Source of the DNA: Lolium rigidum
Lineage: Eukaryota > Streptophyta > Magnoliopsida > Poales > Poaceae
DNA length: 64,000 bases
Direction of reading: 5' to 3'
Assembly (NCBI RefSeq): GCF_022539505.1
Contig: NW_025901083.1
Coordinates: 1 to 64,000, forward strand
Position 1 is the stretch's first letter. Every line of letters starts with the position of its first letter. The notes beneath the pieces were generated by a model. It made no database searches. It had not been told where the DNA came from and worked only from the letters and a program-made list of their open reading frames with translations. A program made the translations under genes and the position numbers. Shown piece after piece: positions 44,024-55,791 of this stretch.

Positions 44024-45042
44024 TGAAAGGATCGTATGCCACATCTAGAGGGGCGGGGGAGTGATTAGGTGCTACGCAATTTTTAGTTCTTTTTCAATTT
44101 AGGCTTGACACAAATGTAAATTCTCTAGATATGCAACTATGTGAATTTCCCTAGATGACAAGGTATACAACTAAGCAAGATATAGCTAGACAAGATATAA
44201 TAGTGCAATCAAGGATAGAGGTAACCGAGAGTGGAGCACACGGAGAGACGGAGACACATGGATGATTCCCGTAGTTCCTTCCTTTTGAGGGGAACTACAT
44301 CTACGTTTGGAGGATGTGGTCTCCACAAAGGCCTAACCAGCGCCACGAAGGCCTAGCTCACTTGTCTACTAAGAGATTTTCTCGAGGTGGAAACCAAACC
44401 TTTACAAGGTTCTTGGGCCACACATCCACAACCAAATTGGAGGCTCCCAATATCTGTAACAACACAACCACAACAAGAACAAATCAACCACAAACAACTA
44501 GGGTTTACAAATGGAACACTAGCAAAGGGGCCCTCAAGCAAATGAGGGGGAAATGTAAATCGCTTCGGTGAAGATGTAGATCGGGGTCTTCTCCTTTTAT
44601 TCTCCAAATATCAATAGCTTTGGATGGTTGAAGGAGGAGATCAAGTGAATCTTGTGTTTTCTTGTGGCTCAAAAATGGTGGATGAACTTGTGAGTGAGTG
44701 AGCAATCTGAGCTTGAGGAAGAAGGGGGGTATTTATACCCCCCAACAAATCGAGCCGTTGCAGAAATGTGAGGCCATATATTCCGGCTTAAGTAAGGGCT
44801 GGATAATCCGCCCCCCCTGAGAGCCCGGCCGCAAAGTCCTTAGCCGATTTTCAGGGGCTGGATATTTGCAAATATCTGGCCCTGGATTATCCAGCATGGG
44901 GCATTTTTTCTGCTTCCATTTTCTTGCTTTTCAACATGAATTCGATCACTAATAAGTTGTGCACCATATCAACGCACATTATTGTATCACACATGTTGTC
45001 ATCAAACACACAAAACTATAAAGTTAGAGAGATGTTCTTTCA
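44024..45042 (-). mobile_element. 3' LTR of the SIRE/Maximus-like Copia element
   Basis: A 1019-bp LTR with perfect 6-bp inverted tips TGAAAG...CTTTCA. On the - strand, AAAAAGGGGGAGAT directly precedes TGAAAGAACATC, an ideal polypurine tract that fixes it as the 3' LTR. A partial second copy lies at 54646-54825. Confidence 0.82.
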
Positions 45043-45644
45043 ATCTCCCCCTTTTTGGTGTTTGACGATAATATACGGATTTGCAATAACATTACTAGTA
45101 AGAACCATCATGTTGACAAAGGATAGAGGCACTTCCCCTACATGTGTGCATATAAGTAATTTGCATTTGAATACAAATGCACCACACATAGGTACGAGAG
45201 GCCTCGAAACATAAGCTATGCAACATGAACAGTAACATGAGACATGATCAGATATAGTTGGGACAATGAGATAGAGATCATACCAATATGGTGGTATAGA
45301 ATACCGAATTCCATAAGTCACACCACCATATAATAATACATAGTCTCAACATATAGAATATAGAATATCGAAATCCATAGTCTCAATCATATAGAATACC
45401 GAAATCCATGTTTCACAAACCAAACCACAAGCCCATAAAATAGTTCAACATGACCAACATAATGAAAACACAAATGTTTAACGAATAAAAGGAGCACATG
45501 CTCTCAAAGAATGGTAAATGCATATGCTTGTGTCCACCCATGCAAATCCTGGAGAATCCCTAAATAGAACTACTTTTCCCCCTTTGGCATCGAAACACCA
45601 AAAAGGAAAGAAGAGCGATGCTACATGCCCCAAGGGAATCACTC

Positions 45645-46620
45645 CTAGCCCGTCTCAGACTCATACTCGTCACCACTATCCTCTACGGCTGGTGGAGAGG
45701 CGTGAGAGATGCTGCTCCTCATAAGACTCTGCTCAATCTCGAACAAGTGAACCTGAGAGGAGTGCCATCCGCTGTAGGTGGGGTGGACAGGAGGATGAGG
45801 AGGAGGACCTTGCTCACCATTGAGCTTATGAAGAATAACCGCCCGTGTATGCTGGATATTGGTGCGCTGTCGATTGTCCTGGAAGTTCTCCTTGTGGATC
45901 TCAATGTTCATGCATAGGACATTCCTTTGGAAATAGTTCAGTTTCTTCACCTCCCTCTAAACGAGAGGAGAAGCAACCGAACGACCGGGTGCAAGGCCAC
46001 TAGAACGAGCATCTCCCACAAACGAACCAGCAGAAGGGGCGGCTTTCTTCCTCTTCACATATGCCTTCTTGAAAATGTGTTCCACAAAATGATACTGACT
46101 CAGATCCTCAGCCACAACAGTGTCATTAATAAGGAGCTGAATGTATGGATCATAGGGCATAGAAGTCCGAGATACCATTGCATCAAAAATCTCATGAAGG
46201 ATATAGAGCATGACATCTAAAGTGAAATCTCTAGTCTCATCACCATCCTGTGCACACTCGAAAGATAGACGAAGAAGGTCCACGAGTGTACCTCGAAGAG
46301 CATCACTGTTCCCACCACTTGGAGTAATGGTGGCCCTGAAGAAGCGAAGGAGCTGATCATATATGGGAAGTAGTCCAGTGATAGTGCCAACAACTGCGTC
46401 CTCGGTGTAGAGATCAAAGAGAACATCCTAATCTATGCGTTGGGGACCATGGAGACGACGACCAACACTAAAGAGATAATCAAGAAGCTGAGCAAACTTG
46501 TGGAAAGAGGCCTCACTGGGAGAAGAGCCAGTCATCCACTGCATGGTGCGATCATCATCCTTCTTGATAGACAGAGTGGCATATAATTGTTGTATGGGAG
46601 GAATGTTGTAGTTGCACTGG
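45645..46620 (-). pseudogene. Extra ORF downstream of Copia pol, two stops
   Basis: One continuous - strand frame of about 325 codons. It reads IPPIQQLYATLSIKKDD, then TLVDLLRLSFECAQDGDETRDF, MPYDPYIQLLIND, YVKRKKAAPSAGSFVGDAR, KKLNYFQRNVLCMNIEIHKEN and an acidic tail ending DSGDEYESETG. In-frame stops near 46428 and 45957 break it. I recognise the PY-PYIQLLIN / FQRNVLCMN words as a recurrent grass retroelement protein, but its biochemical role is unknown to me; in SIRE/Maximus elements this position holds an env-like or other extra ORF. Cut on the right by the insertion at 46621. Confidence 0.6.
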
Positions 46621-47662
46621 CACCTAGCATGTTGACACACATAGCTAGGCCCACTTCGGAGATCCGGACTTCGATATGGGTTTAACTTAGTTAGGTGGCT
46701 TCCTGGACATTGTTGTCGTGAAGGAGAGTGCGTGTCGTGATATCCTCCCCTTGCTCGGTTGGGTTGATCGTGCGTGTGGGCACATTTGAGCACCCCTGTA
46801 GGGTTAAATCTTTTCGAAAATCCGTGTCCACGGTTATGCACGACTTGGAGCTGTATGACTCGACCATAGACAACTTACACCCGATGTTCCATTAATAATA
46901 ACTTGTGTAGTAAGATAGAACAACTTAAATAATAATTGGTTAAAACTTGTCAACCGTGTGAGTACCCTTGTAAGTACTTCCTTTGCGAAGGGGGAATGCA
47001 TCGGCTGGGTTATGATTGCAGAGTATAGAACTGCTAGTTATGCGCTCTCTTATCTATTCTAGCACCTGTAAGTTGTGAGTGTCTCTATAGGTTTTTAGTG
47101 CTTGCACGCTGCCGCTTAACCTCACCATATTTCCTAAGACGTCCTCTTGCGTCCTCTAAGTCCCCTGTGTGCCTCAAGTACAAAGGACGACTGGTTGACG
47201 AATGCTTAAACGTCTTGAAGTCTTGTTAAGTACGAACCCGTACTTATTGCTGCTTTGGGACATAATTGGGCAGGTATGAAGATTGGTACGATGAAGAACG
47301 ACGCTAGCGAGGTTACCATCCGGCTTGTCCTGGCAGGGTTATGGACGCCACTTGGTTATCTTCACGACTCTTAGTCCCATTTGTATTCTTATCCGTACTC
47401 GGATGTATTTGGCTTTCTGTATGATTTGGATATTTGTATTGTATCTATTTGTATTCTTGACTCGTTGGAGTCGTTGTTGTAATATAAGTCCTCTTGTGGG
47501 CTCTGTCGTGACTTGTTGTAATGAACTTGTGAATTATTCCACTCGCATCGCGTGCATGCTTCGGCGTGTACGAGGCGCTTGGTGGTGCGTCTCCTAAAAT
47601 CATATTGTGCGGATTTCGGTGGGAATGCTTAGATCCGCATAGTACCAGTTTTCGGGCACCAC
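46621..47662 (+). mobile_element. 5' LTR of the long-LTR element, left part missing
   Basis: Starts abruptly at CACCTAGCATGTTGACAC, which is internal in the other LTR (52511), so about 2.8 kb of the LTR is lost. It ends GGTTTTCGGGCACCA a few bases before the PBS. Confidence 0.75.
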
Positions 47663-48138
47663 AAAGTGGTATCAGAGCCTCAGGTTGTCGATACCCCATG
47701 GTCCAGTCGCCTGTAGGATAACCTTTCCAACGGTCTTTGAGTTTAGAGCATCCAAAAGCTATTTTCGAAAATTCGTTGGATAGATCTGAGTAGCTCTGCA
47801 TTTTCCTTCTTACCTCTACTCTTTCTCATCTTATCTTTGCAAGTTTTTAGTCTTCTCTCTTATCTAAGTTTTCTGAGTCTTAGGTTCCCACGCGGGTTGG
47901 ACGATCTTTGCCTTAACCTAGTAGGTTTGATCTTCGAGGAATTCTGCCGCAACTACATCGTCATCGACTGAGCAACAACCCTTGTTAGTGGTGTCGACCC
48001 GACCAACATGGAGCAAGAACTCTTGTTAGTGCTGTCGAGAAGATTAACACGACGACAGAAGATCCGATAGCTTCACCTCTCTCCCCTGTACCCCGATGTG
48101 GAACCTCGGGGCGAGGTTCCTTGATAGTGGTGTCGATT
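47663..48138 (+). other. Short internal region with Met-type PBS
   Basis: Holds the PBS TGGTATCAGAGCC at 47669. There is no ORF. Words of the type TTAGTG(G/C)TGTCGA recur three times (about 47979, 48020 and 48123). No clear purine tract precedes the 3' LTR. Confidence 0.6.
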
Positions 48139-50285
48139 GTAGCAACCTAGGATAATATCCCTATTAGATTTGTTTGTTATTTTTCTTTTATGCATCATCA
48201 TGGCATCCTGCATGCATCATATACATGTTTTCAACAAAATAAAACTATTTTATAAACCCTAATTATTTATTTTTGCTCTCTCATATGTTTTTTATAATAA
48301 ACTTTCCCTTCTCTATTCATTTAACAAACCCTAACACAAAACTATTTTATTTTTGGTATAAACATTTGTCTCCTATTTTATATCTCTCTCCACCTCTATA
48401 TTCAAATTCAAATCTCTATTTGAATGGTTTCAAGATCAGTTTGCAAAACAGTTTTAAAATAAAGGAGAAAGAGATTTCAAAAGAAAAAGAGAAAAACCTA
48501 TCTAAGCTAACCTACCCGGAGTAGCCCAGCAACCCACCTAGGTAACCACCCCGGTGGCCTGCCTCTCTCCCTCCTCTTCCTTTTCCACCGCACCGAACCA
48601 CCCCAGCGGCCCATCTTCTCCGGCCCACCTTTTCCTTCACCGAACCGGTATCTCGCCACGTCGTTGTCGTCTTCCTGGCACGGGCACGAGAGGGGCGTGA
48701 GTCTCTCATGGCCAACGTCAGAGCGCACCATCACGGCGCCGTGCTTCCCCTTCCTGCCCCTTTTTCAGCCTCTTCGTGATCTCCACCCAAAACCTAGCCT
48801 CTTCCTTTCCCCCTCGGACCGCCACCTCTTTCCCTCTCCCTTTCTTCTCTATGCAAGCCACCGAGTATCACCACTACGACCCCATCGGCCCCGCCATGGC
48901 GCCGTCATAGAAGACCTCCCCGAGCACGTCCAAGACCACCGGTAGATGCGCGGTGATGTACTTGTTCTCCACGCCAGAGGAATCGAACCGGGAGGCTTGA
49001 AATCAAGCACAAATCGACGTTCCCTTCTCCGTCTCCGGTGATGCTTTTCTTCGATTCCGACGACCTCGGCGCTCCTGCGCCACCGCCTTCCTGGTACTCT
49101 GGCGTTTCCCCTGGACACCTTCCTTTTCTCCCTTGCTTCTCGGTTCACCTTTTCACCATGTTGGCCGACGCCTCCTCCACAGTTCTCGCCACCGACGATG
49201 CTCCGGCGAGATCCTTCCGCCAACGCTGCCACCTTCTTGTCCGCGCCGTCGAGATGCACCCGGTGCACGCACTCGCGCTTCCTGGAACCCACGACATCGC
49301 CCGCACGCCACCATGCTGGCCGCCGGTGGTCACCGCCATCAACGCGCACGCAAGGTCGCCACGCTGGCCACCACGCCTACGCCGGGCCCACTCGCCCTCG
49401 TCATCGCCTCGTCGGCACGGGGTCCATCCATCAATGCCTCGGGCTAGATCCCATGCTGATGAGAAAACCCTGCCAGATCCAGATCTGAAGGTTTTGCAAA
49501 AACGGCCCCTGCATCTCCTCGTTTCTAACCCGTGGTCCCTTTGGCTCTGTTCTTTTCTGGAAAATCCCCTAGAGGTTCTGACCCAACCCATAGCCCAGTC
49601 AGCTTCCCTGGCACACTAGTCATTCTCTCGAGCTAGCTCCATGTGGTGAGAAACGTCCCAGTCTTGTCCTGTTTTTCTGAAAAATTGCAGGAATTGTGTA
49701 ATTCTTGCATAAATCATATCTTTTGAACTATAACTCAAAATAAAAAGTTTTATATATGAAAAATGATCAGAAAAATACAAGGAACATGAATATGCCATCC
49801 ATGCTTACTGTTGCATCATGCTTCATATAATTTCGTGATAGTTTGCATTATGACCTAATAGCTAACATATGGAATATGTGGGATATTATATAAATGTTGT
49901 CCCGGTTCCATTTAACTTCGAAGTAGCTCACCCCTGCCATGTTGTGCCATGCTAATCGACACTTAAATTTGTCGGTAGAAAATGCAACTCCAACCTAATT
50001 TGCTTGTCCGGGGTTCCGACTCTGAGTAATATGGATAAGTTGCATTGCACCATCGCTGCCATGCCATGCATATCATCTTGATCATGCCACTTCTTCTTCC
50101 ATAGTTATAAGATTTGCACCCGTTGTTTGTTGTAGCGATTTTCTTCTTCATGGATAGGCCGTTGAGTTGATGCGAGCTACGACAAGATCTTCGGTTGTTC
50201 TTCGATGATCCTTAACAGGCAAGCATTTCCATACTTCTGTCTCTGGAGGAGTCTCTTACCTATTTTATTTTGCCTTCTCTCTTAT

Positions 50286-51908
50286 TGACATAGACATCCC
50301 GGATGGACCTGCCGAATAAGGTACCCGAGGTTATCTGGAGGCCCACGACCCGAAGCTTTCAAGGCCCAGAAGCCAAGCAAACATTGATATGGAAGTTAGA
50401 GTTATATTACGAGTCGAGAGTCATGTAATTATACGGGAGAGAACCAGAGAGCTTCGGGGAATTTGTAACTTGTACGACAAGAATATCCCTCGGCTCTCCC
50501 TCCTATATAAAGGGGAGTCGAGGGGTGAAGAAAAATCGAATCTATTGTCCACAAACCCTAGTTTTTACTTTGTCGAGCACCTTTTCGGCTGAACCTTCGA
50601 GATCTACTTGCCCTCTACTTTCTACGAAAACCCAAGTCTACAATCTGTAGGCATTGACAAGTTAATCCCTTGTCAATTGGCGCTGTCTGTGGGAATTAGA
50701 GGCGACAAGGAGGTGATCTCGATGGCATCGTCAACATCATCTACATCATCAACCGCGAGCAACGCAATGGACGGAGGTAAACAGATCCGACCTGATCTCG
50801 ACGATTTTGTTCCTCACCCTCCCGCCCGTTTGCATGCATATGCCGATCTGGAGGAGTCAATGGAGATGACGTTCGGGAGTTTCCACTTCCGCATCGGGAA
50901 AGAAGGATCCCATCGTCTCGTGGCACCGATTTTTTCGGGACCGTTAGCGGCCGATTCTGATTTCTCGGGATCAACATCATCGTTCGAGTCAGGCGACGAG
51001 GAGATCTCGCCATCAAGCTTCATCCAGCCCGCCGTCGGCGGAAAACTCGCCGATATGTTCGGTGACATGTCCTTCGGGTCGTTCACAGGCTCCGATCTGA
51101 GCAACGACTTGGAAAGCATCGACAGCTTCGACTTCATCGACAGATCTACTTCTATTCAGGAGGTCTTCACCGATCTATACGACGGTGTCACCGACCCTGA
51201 AGAGGAAAATAAAGCTACAATATATCATCAAGTCTGTGCAATCGGTAAATCAAGTCATCAAGAAGACGAAGCGTCAGAGGCTTTCGATGATTTGGGTAAT
51301 CCATACATCGATCTTGCTGATCTCACGCGAGGAACGGGAAATAAATACATCAGGACCACACCTCGCGAAAAAGTACAACTTCCGCAAGCAGCTTGGAATA
51401 GAGCTCAGAAAGCCATGGATGGCATGGAGCCGATGACCACCACAACTACAACAGAAGAGCTGCAAGCATATGAATATAGACTCGCTTGCGCTGGGCGAGA
51501 GCTCGAAAAACAAAGAATAACACTCGACAAAAGAAGAGCTGCAGCCTCTGCATCAAGTGCGCGCAGAGCCGTCCTGAGTCGACAGTCAGGAACCTCGGGA
51601 GATAGTCACAGAGCGGCATGCACAAGAGGAAGATCTCGACTGACGAACGTGCCCGAGAATAAGCGCAAACAGTTGATCCAAAACCTCGACATGTCCTTTA
51701 TATCGATAGATACGAGAGGACACATCATCCCCAAAACACCGGAAGCAGGATATATGGCGACTCTTGCCTTTATTCTTGCATCCAAAAACCCTAGTTTTTA
51801 CGTTGCCGAGCACCTTTTTGGTTGAACCTTTGAGATCTACTTTCCCTCTACTTTCTACGAAAACCCAAGTCTACAATCTGTAGGCATTGACAAGTTAATC
51901 CCTTGTCA
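50286..51908 (+). mobile_element. Internally deleted Gypsy-type element, TSD CTTAT
   Basis: The 5' LTR is 50286-50675 (TGACATAG...CCTTGTCA). A PBS-like TTGGCGCTGTCTGTGGGA follows at 50677, then gag from 50722, then only the last 125 bp or so of the 3' LTR (about 51784-51908). CTTAT flanks it (50281-50285, 51909-51913). A deletion fused gag to U5. Confidence 0.88.
50722..51825 (+). CDS. Truncated gag-like protein fused to LTR-encoded tail
   Basis: A 367-aa open frame from the first ATG after the PBS (MASSTSSTSSTASNAMDGG). It is acidic, with a Ser/Thr-rich start, repeated FGSF / MFGDMSFGSF words in the middle (about residues 50-145), a Lys/Arg/Glu-rich helix with Thr6 run (about 235-275), and NVPENKRKQLIQNLD near the end. 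The final residues (about 355-367, NPSFYVAEHLFG) come from the 3' LTR, as the same words occur in the 5' LTR. No zinc knuckle, protease or RT. The frame is intact, so an expressed product is possible, but it is a deletion derivative. Confidence 0.6.
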   Translation: MASSTSSTSSTASNAMDGGKQIRPDLDDFVPHPPARLHAYADLEESMEMTFGSFHFRIGKEGSHRLVAPIFSGPLAADSDFSGSTSSFESGDEEISPSSFIQPAVGGKLADMFGDMSFGSFTGSDLSNDLESIDSFDFIDRSTSIQEVFTDLYDGVTDPEEENKATIYHQVCAIGKSSHQEDEASEAFDDLGNPYIDLADLTRGTGNKYIRTTPREKVQLPQAAWNRAQKAMDGMEPMTTTTTTEELQAYEYRLACAGRELEKQRITLDKRRAAASASSARRAVLSRQSGTSGDSHRAACTRGRSRLTNVPENKRKQLIQNLDMSFISIDTRGHIIPKTPEAGYMATLAFILASKNPSFYVAEHLFG

Positions 51909-53565
51909 CTTATGCTAGCCTTGAGTTGCATTATTATCACATGTCCTATCCACTTGTTACCTCAAGCAGCCTATATTGCCTTCACCACAGTCCTACAACT
52001 ATTGTTTGGTTATCGGGTCTGCCTTGCGAGTCGTAGGCATGCTTAGTACCATTTATATCATGTTACCGTTATCTCTATCATTATCGGGTTATCTGTTGGA
52101 GATCATGACACATGGTTTATGGTTATATAAGTTGGAGGTATCATGGTTACTTTAGTGGTTAATAATTATTAAGCCGAGGCATCGGTGGGTTAGCTGTTTG
52201 TTTTATGACGGCTCACTTGTGTTTCTTTAAAGCTTAGGACCCGAGTTCCTGTTATCTGTTCCGAGATTGAGCGCTCTAACCACACGTGGGTATGCCTATC
52301 GGTCGCCCCTCGACCACTGCCGGAATCTACAGCTTTGTCTAGTGGCCACAAATAGTTCGTAATGTTTAACCATTTGTTGTTGCGTGCATGCCAGCCTGTT
52401 ACTTATTTATCTTTGGGAAGCCCATGTGTGCCTTGTATCCCTTGTTTCTGGTATGCATGTATAGGTCGTGGAGCCTCTGCGAAGTGGTTTATCGCCCCAG
52501 TGTGTGCTAAACCACCTAGCACGTTGACACACATAGCTAGGTCCACTTCAGAGATTTGGCCGAACTTCGATACGAGTTTAACTTAGTTAGGTGGCTTCCT
52601 AGACATTGTTGTCGTGAAGGAGAGTGCGTGTCGTGATATCCTCCCCTTGCTCGGTTGGGTTGATCGTGCGTGTGGGCACATTTGGGCACCCTTGCAGGGT
52701 TAAATCTTTTCGAAAATCCGTGTTCACGGTTATGGATGACTTGGAGCTGTATGACTTGACCATAGACAACTTACACCCGATGTTCCATTACTAATAACTT
52801 GTGTAGTAAGATAGAACAACTTAAATAATAACTGGTTAAAACTTGTCAACCGTGTGAGTGCCCTTGCAAGTACTTCCTTTGCGAAGGGGGGAACGCATCG
52901 GTTGGGTTGTGATTGCAGAGTATAGAACTCCTAGTTATGCGCTCTCTTATATATTTTAACACCTGTAAGTTGTGAGTGTCTGTATAGGTTTTTAGTGCTT
53001 GCGTGCTGCCGCTTAACCTCACCATATTGCCAAAGATGTCCTCTTGCGTCCTCTAAGTCCCCTGCGTGCCTCAAGTACAAAGGACGACTGGTTAACAAAT
53101 GCTTATACGTCTTGAAGTCTTGTTAAGTACGAACCCGTACTTAGTGCTACTTTGGGACATAACAGGGCAGGTTTGAAGATCGGTACGATGAAGAACGACG
53201 CTAGCGAAGTTACCTTCCGTCTTGGCCTGGGCAGGGTTAAGGACGCCACTTGGTTATCTTCAGGACTCTTAGTCCCATTTGTATTCTTATCCGTACTCAG
53301 ATGTATTTGGATTTCTGTATGATTTGGATCTGTGTATTGTATTTATTTGTATTCTTGACTCGTTGGAGTCGTTGTTGTAATATAAGTCCTCTTGTGGGCT
53401 CTGTCGTGACTTATTGTAATGATGACTACTTGTGAATTATTCCACCCGCATTGCGTGCATGCTTCGGCGTGTACGAGGCGCTTGGTGGTGCGTCTCCTAA
53501 AATCGATATTGTGCGGATTTCGGCAGGAACGTTTGGATCCGCATAGTACCGGTTTTGGGGCGCCA

Positions 53566-54454
53566 CTGTCTCGATCTGGCCAAAAAATTCGGGAGGGGTC
53601 GGATGGGGAGACTCCGGCGAGGAGGAGAGACTCCGGCGGCTGACGAGGGTGAGGGAGGCGCGGGGGTGGGGAAAAGTTTGATTGGAACTGCCACCCCGCG
53701 GCCTCCCTTGATATTTTGGCAGCCTGCCCAGTCCGGATAATCCGGCCCCAACTTGGGGCGGATAATCCGGCCGAGCTGGATAATCCGGTGTGCCTTTGGG
53801 CCGGATAATCTGGTGTTCTGGAAAAATTCCAGAACACTGGAAATCTGGCCTATTTTTGTTGGGTATTTGCACAATCTTATATATGATGCAATATATTTAA
53901 TATCATGCCATGTATGAGGTGTAGATTGGCCAGTAAGATGAGACAACCAACAATATCCGACCGAAGCCACTCAAACTCTAAGTTTTAACCAAGACATGAC
54001 TTTTGAGCAAGATGGAAATGGTTGTAGATGAAGATAGGCTTGGGTTTAGAGGGCGCGAACTGTAGATGGTACATGGTCACTCAAGTTTGCAAGATTGGCA
54101 AATAATGGCCAAACTAGAGTGATTTCCCATAAGAACATAATGATGGCAAATAAAGCCTGATGAAATCCAAATCATACCAACTCCTCACAAAGAAGAGGTT
54201 GGTGGCCTAGGCCACCATGTATGAGTGTTATGGTATGGTACCGGGAAGATATATCTTGGGTCCAAAACCAATACTCGTCATTGAAGCTCACATATCAACA
54301 TATGATATAAAGAGAATGATTTCTTACTATTGGCATTATGGGGGGATGGATAGCTCAATATTTTAAACCGTGCTCCCCCTATTTCAATGCCCACATCTAA
54401 ACCAAATAAAGTTTTGAGAAGAAGGTGTGTTTGCAAGATAGTCAAGCTATACTC
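53566..54454 (-). other. Copia region between RNase H and extra ORF
   Basis: No gene. Near 53735-53830 are four short repeats of GGATAATC(C/T)GG, the same phrase as in the Copia LTR at 44800. The rest is A/T-rich. Confidence 0.4.
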
Positions 54455-54640
54455 CTCGAATCAATGATATTTAGCTCATTACTCAAATAGCAAAACCTTG
54501 CTTCATCAAGAGGCTTTGTGAATATATTGGCGAGTTGGTCTTTGGTTGGAACATATCATAGCTCAATACACCACAGGCAATATGATCCCTAATGAAATGA
54601 TTCCGGATCTCAATATGCTTCGTTCTTGAATGTTGCACCG
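54455..54640 (-). pseudogene. Copia RNase H C-terminus, frameshifted
   Basis: One frame reads SRTKHIEIRNHFIRDHI, the hallmark of the Copia RNase H end. A shifted frame then gives PTKDQLANIFTKPLDEARF, the normal continuation. A single-base change of frame separates them. Cut upstream by LTR sequence at 54646. Confidence 0.8.
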
Positions 54641-54825
54641 GGGGGTATACTGAGAGCTCAGCCGCAAAGCCCTTAGCCTATTTCCACGGGCCGGATATTT
54701 GCAAATATCCGGCCCGAGATTATCCGGCCTGGGGCATTTTTCCTGCTTTTCAACACGAATTCAATCACCAATAAGTTCTACACCATATCAACGAACATTA
54801 ATGTATCACACATGATGAGACCTTA

Positions 54826-55791
54826 GGTCTAGGGGTGGCCCAAATCCCATGAATTTGACCAAGTATGGGGATGAAGAGGGACGGGGAAGAGGAAGAACAC
54901 ACACAAATCCAACTCAAACACACACACACACCCAACACAAACCAATTATACTCCCTTGGTAGGTTATACCAAGCCAATAGAATCACTTCTTGGAAAGACT
55001 CTTAGGTAGAATCCAAGAAGGAAGAGATTGGTGATAGAGATCCACACTAGACCTTGGATGAAAGAGGGATAGCCCTAGAATTATCCATGAAGAGTATGAA
55101 ATCCTCAAGAGTGCCTTGATACAAAGAACATTGGTTCTAGGGAGACAAAGCTCAAGTCTAATCTCAAATCTTGTCTAACCCTAATCTAGATGGGGAATGA
55201 GATACATATAGTCCACATTCGTAGTGAGGGAAATTTGGTAACTTCGCACAAATATAGGGCCACAGATGGGCGAATGGACGGTTCAAATTTAATGTTGAAT
55301 TGTTGGCGCGGCAGTGTCGACCTGGGCGTCGAGCTGGGGGCTGGGGCGGCAACACCGCTACCTTGGGCGGCAGTGCCGTGCTCCCGGGCGGTAGTGCCGC
55401 TGCAGCTGGCGGCAGTGCCGATGTCGTCCGAGGTAGTGCCGTTGTCCTTGGCGATAGTGCTGGTCCTCCGGGCGGTAGTGCCGTGCCGCCTAGGTTGATG
55501 GGCTGGTCCTTGGCGTCCTGGAGCAGCAAGGTGTGTTGACGTTGTCCTTCTTCCACCTCGTGGTCCTTTCCTGAGTGCTCTCCCATGTCTTCTTTCCGAG
55601 GATCGTACCTTGTCATGAGAGCTTTCACTCGAGCTCGAGTCATTGGTTCACTTGGGGGACTAGTTGGCCTTGGTGTAGTGTCGTCCTTGGGTGGGGCTAC
55701 ATCATCCTCCCCCCTTGGGAAAGAGTCGTCCTCGACTGTCGTCGTGGTGAACAGACAGATGCCATGGGATGGCTTAAGTTGGGGTTGAATG
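54826..55791 (-). mobile_element. Gypsy tail and LTR relic, same family as element J
   Basis: On the - strand the frame from 55643 starts MTRARVKALMTRYD, like [13 protein letters not shown] in element J, preceded by a Pro-rich RPTSPPSEP. It then runs into a repeat ALPPGSTALPP (55300-55500) and LTR-like sequence with CA-repeats (54897-54937). The rest of pol is absent. Confidence 0.55.
55300..55500 (-). repeat. Minisatellite coding Ala-Leu-Pro-Pro repeats
   Basis: Six to seven loose copies of a unit around GGCGG(C/T)AGTGCCG spaced about 24-36 bp apart. On the - strand it reads TALPPGGPALSP-type repeats in one frame. Confidence 0.65.

Larger units (their letters stand above)
46621..53565 (+). 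mobile_element. Long-LTR, non-coding Gypsy-type element
   Basis: A 5' LTR fragment (46621-47662), PBS TGGTATCAGAGCC (47669-47681), a very short internal part (47663-48138) and a long 3' LTR (48139-53565, itself interrupted at 50286-51908). The two LTR copies align over more than 1 kb (46621-47662 against 52511-53565). It looks like a LARD-type, protein-free element; Sukkula-like is a guess. Confidence 0.68.
48139..53565 (+). mobile_element. 3' LTR of the long-LTR element, interrupted
   Basis: Begins TGTAGCAACCTAGG and ends GGTTTTGGGGCGCCA. Without the nested element it is about 3.8 kb, far longer than usual. GC-rich frames at 48660-49620 on both strands look coding only by length and have no recognisable domains. 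Confidence 0.7.
44024..54825 (-). mobile_element. SIRE/Maximus-like Copia element, split by a nested element
   Basis: On the - strand: an LTR fragment (about 54825-54646), then the end of Copia RNase H (54640-54455), non-coding sequence to 53566, [insert 46621-53565], an extra ORF (46620-45645), a PPT (45056-45043) and a complete 3' LTR (45042-44024). The 5' internal part is deleted up to the last part of pol. An ORF downstream of pol is a SIRE/Maximus trait. Confidence 0.62.

Noticed and set aside
48660..49620. Long GC-rich frames on both strands (up to 193 codons)
   Set aside because: They lie inside a long LTR, overlap each other, and show no recognisable domain.
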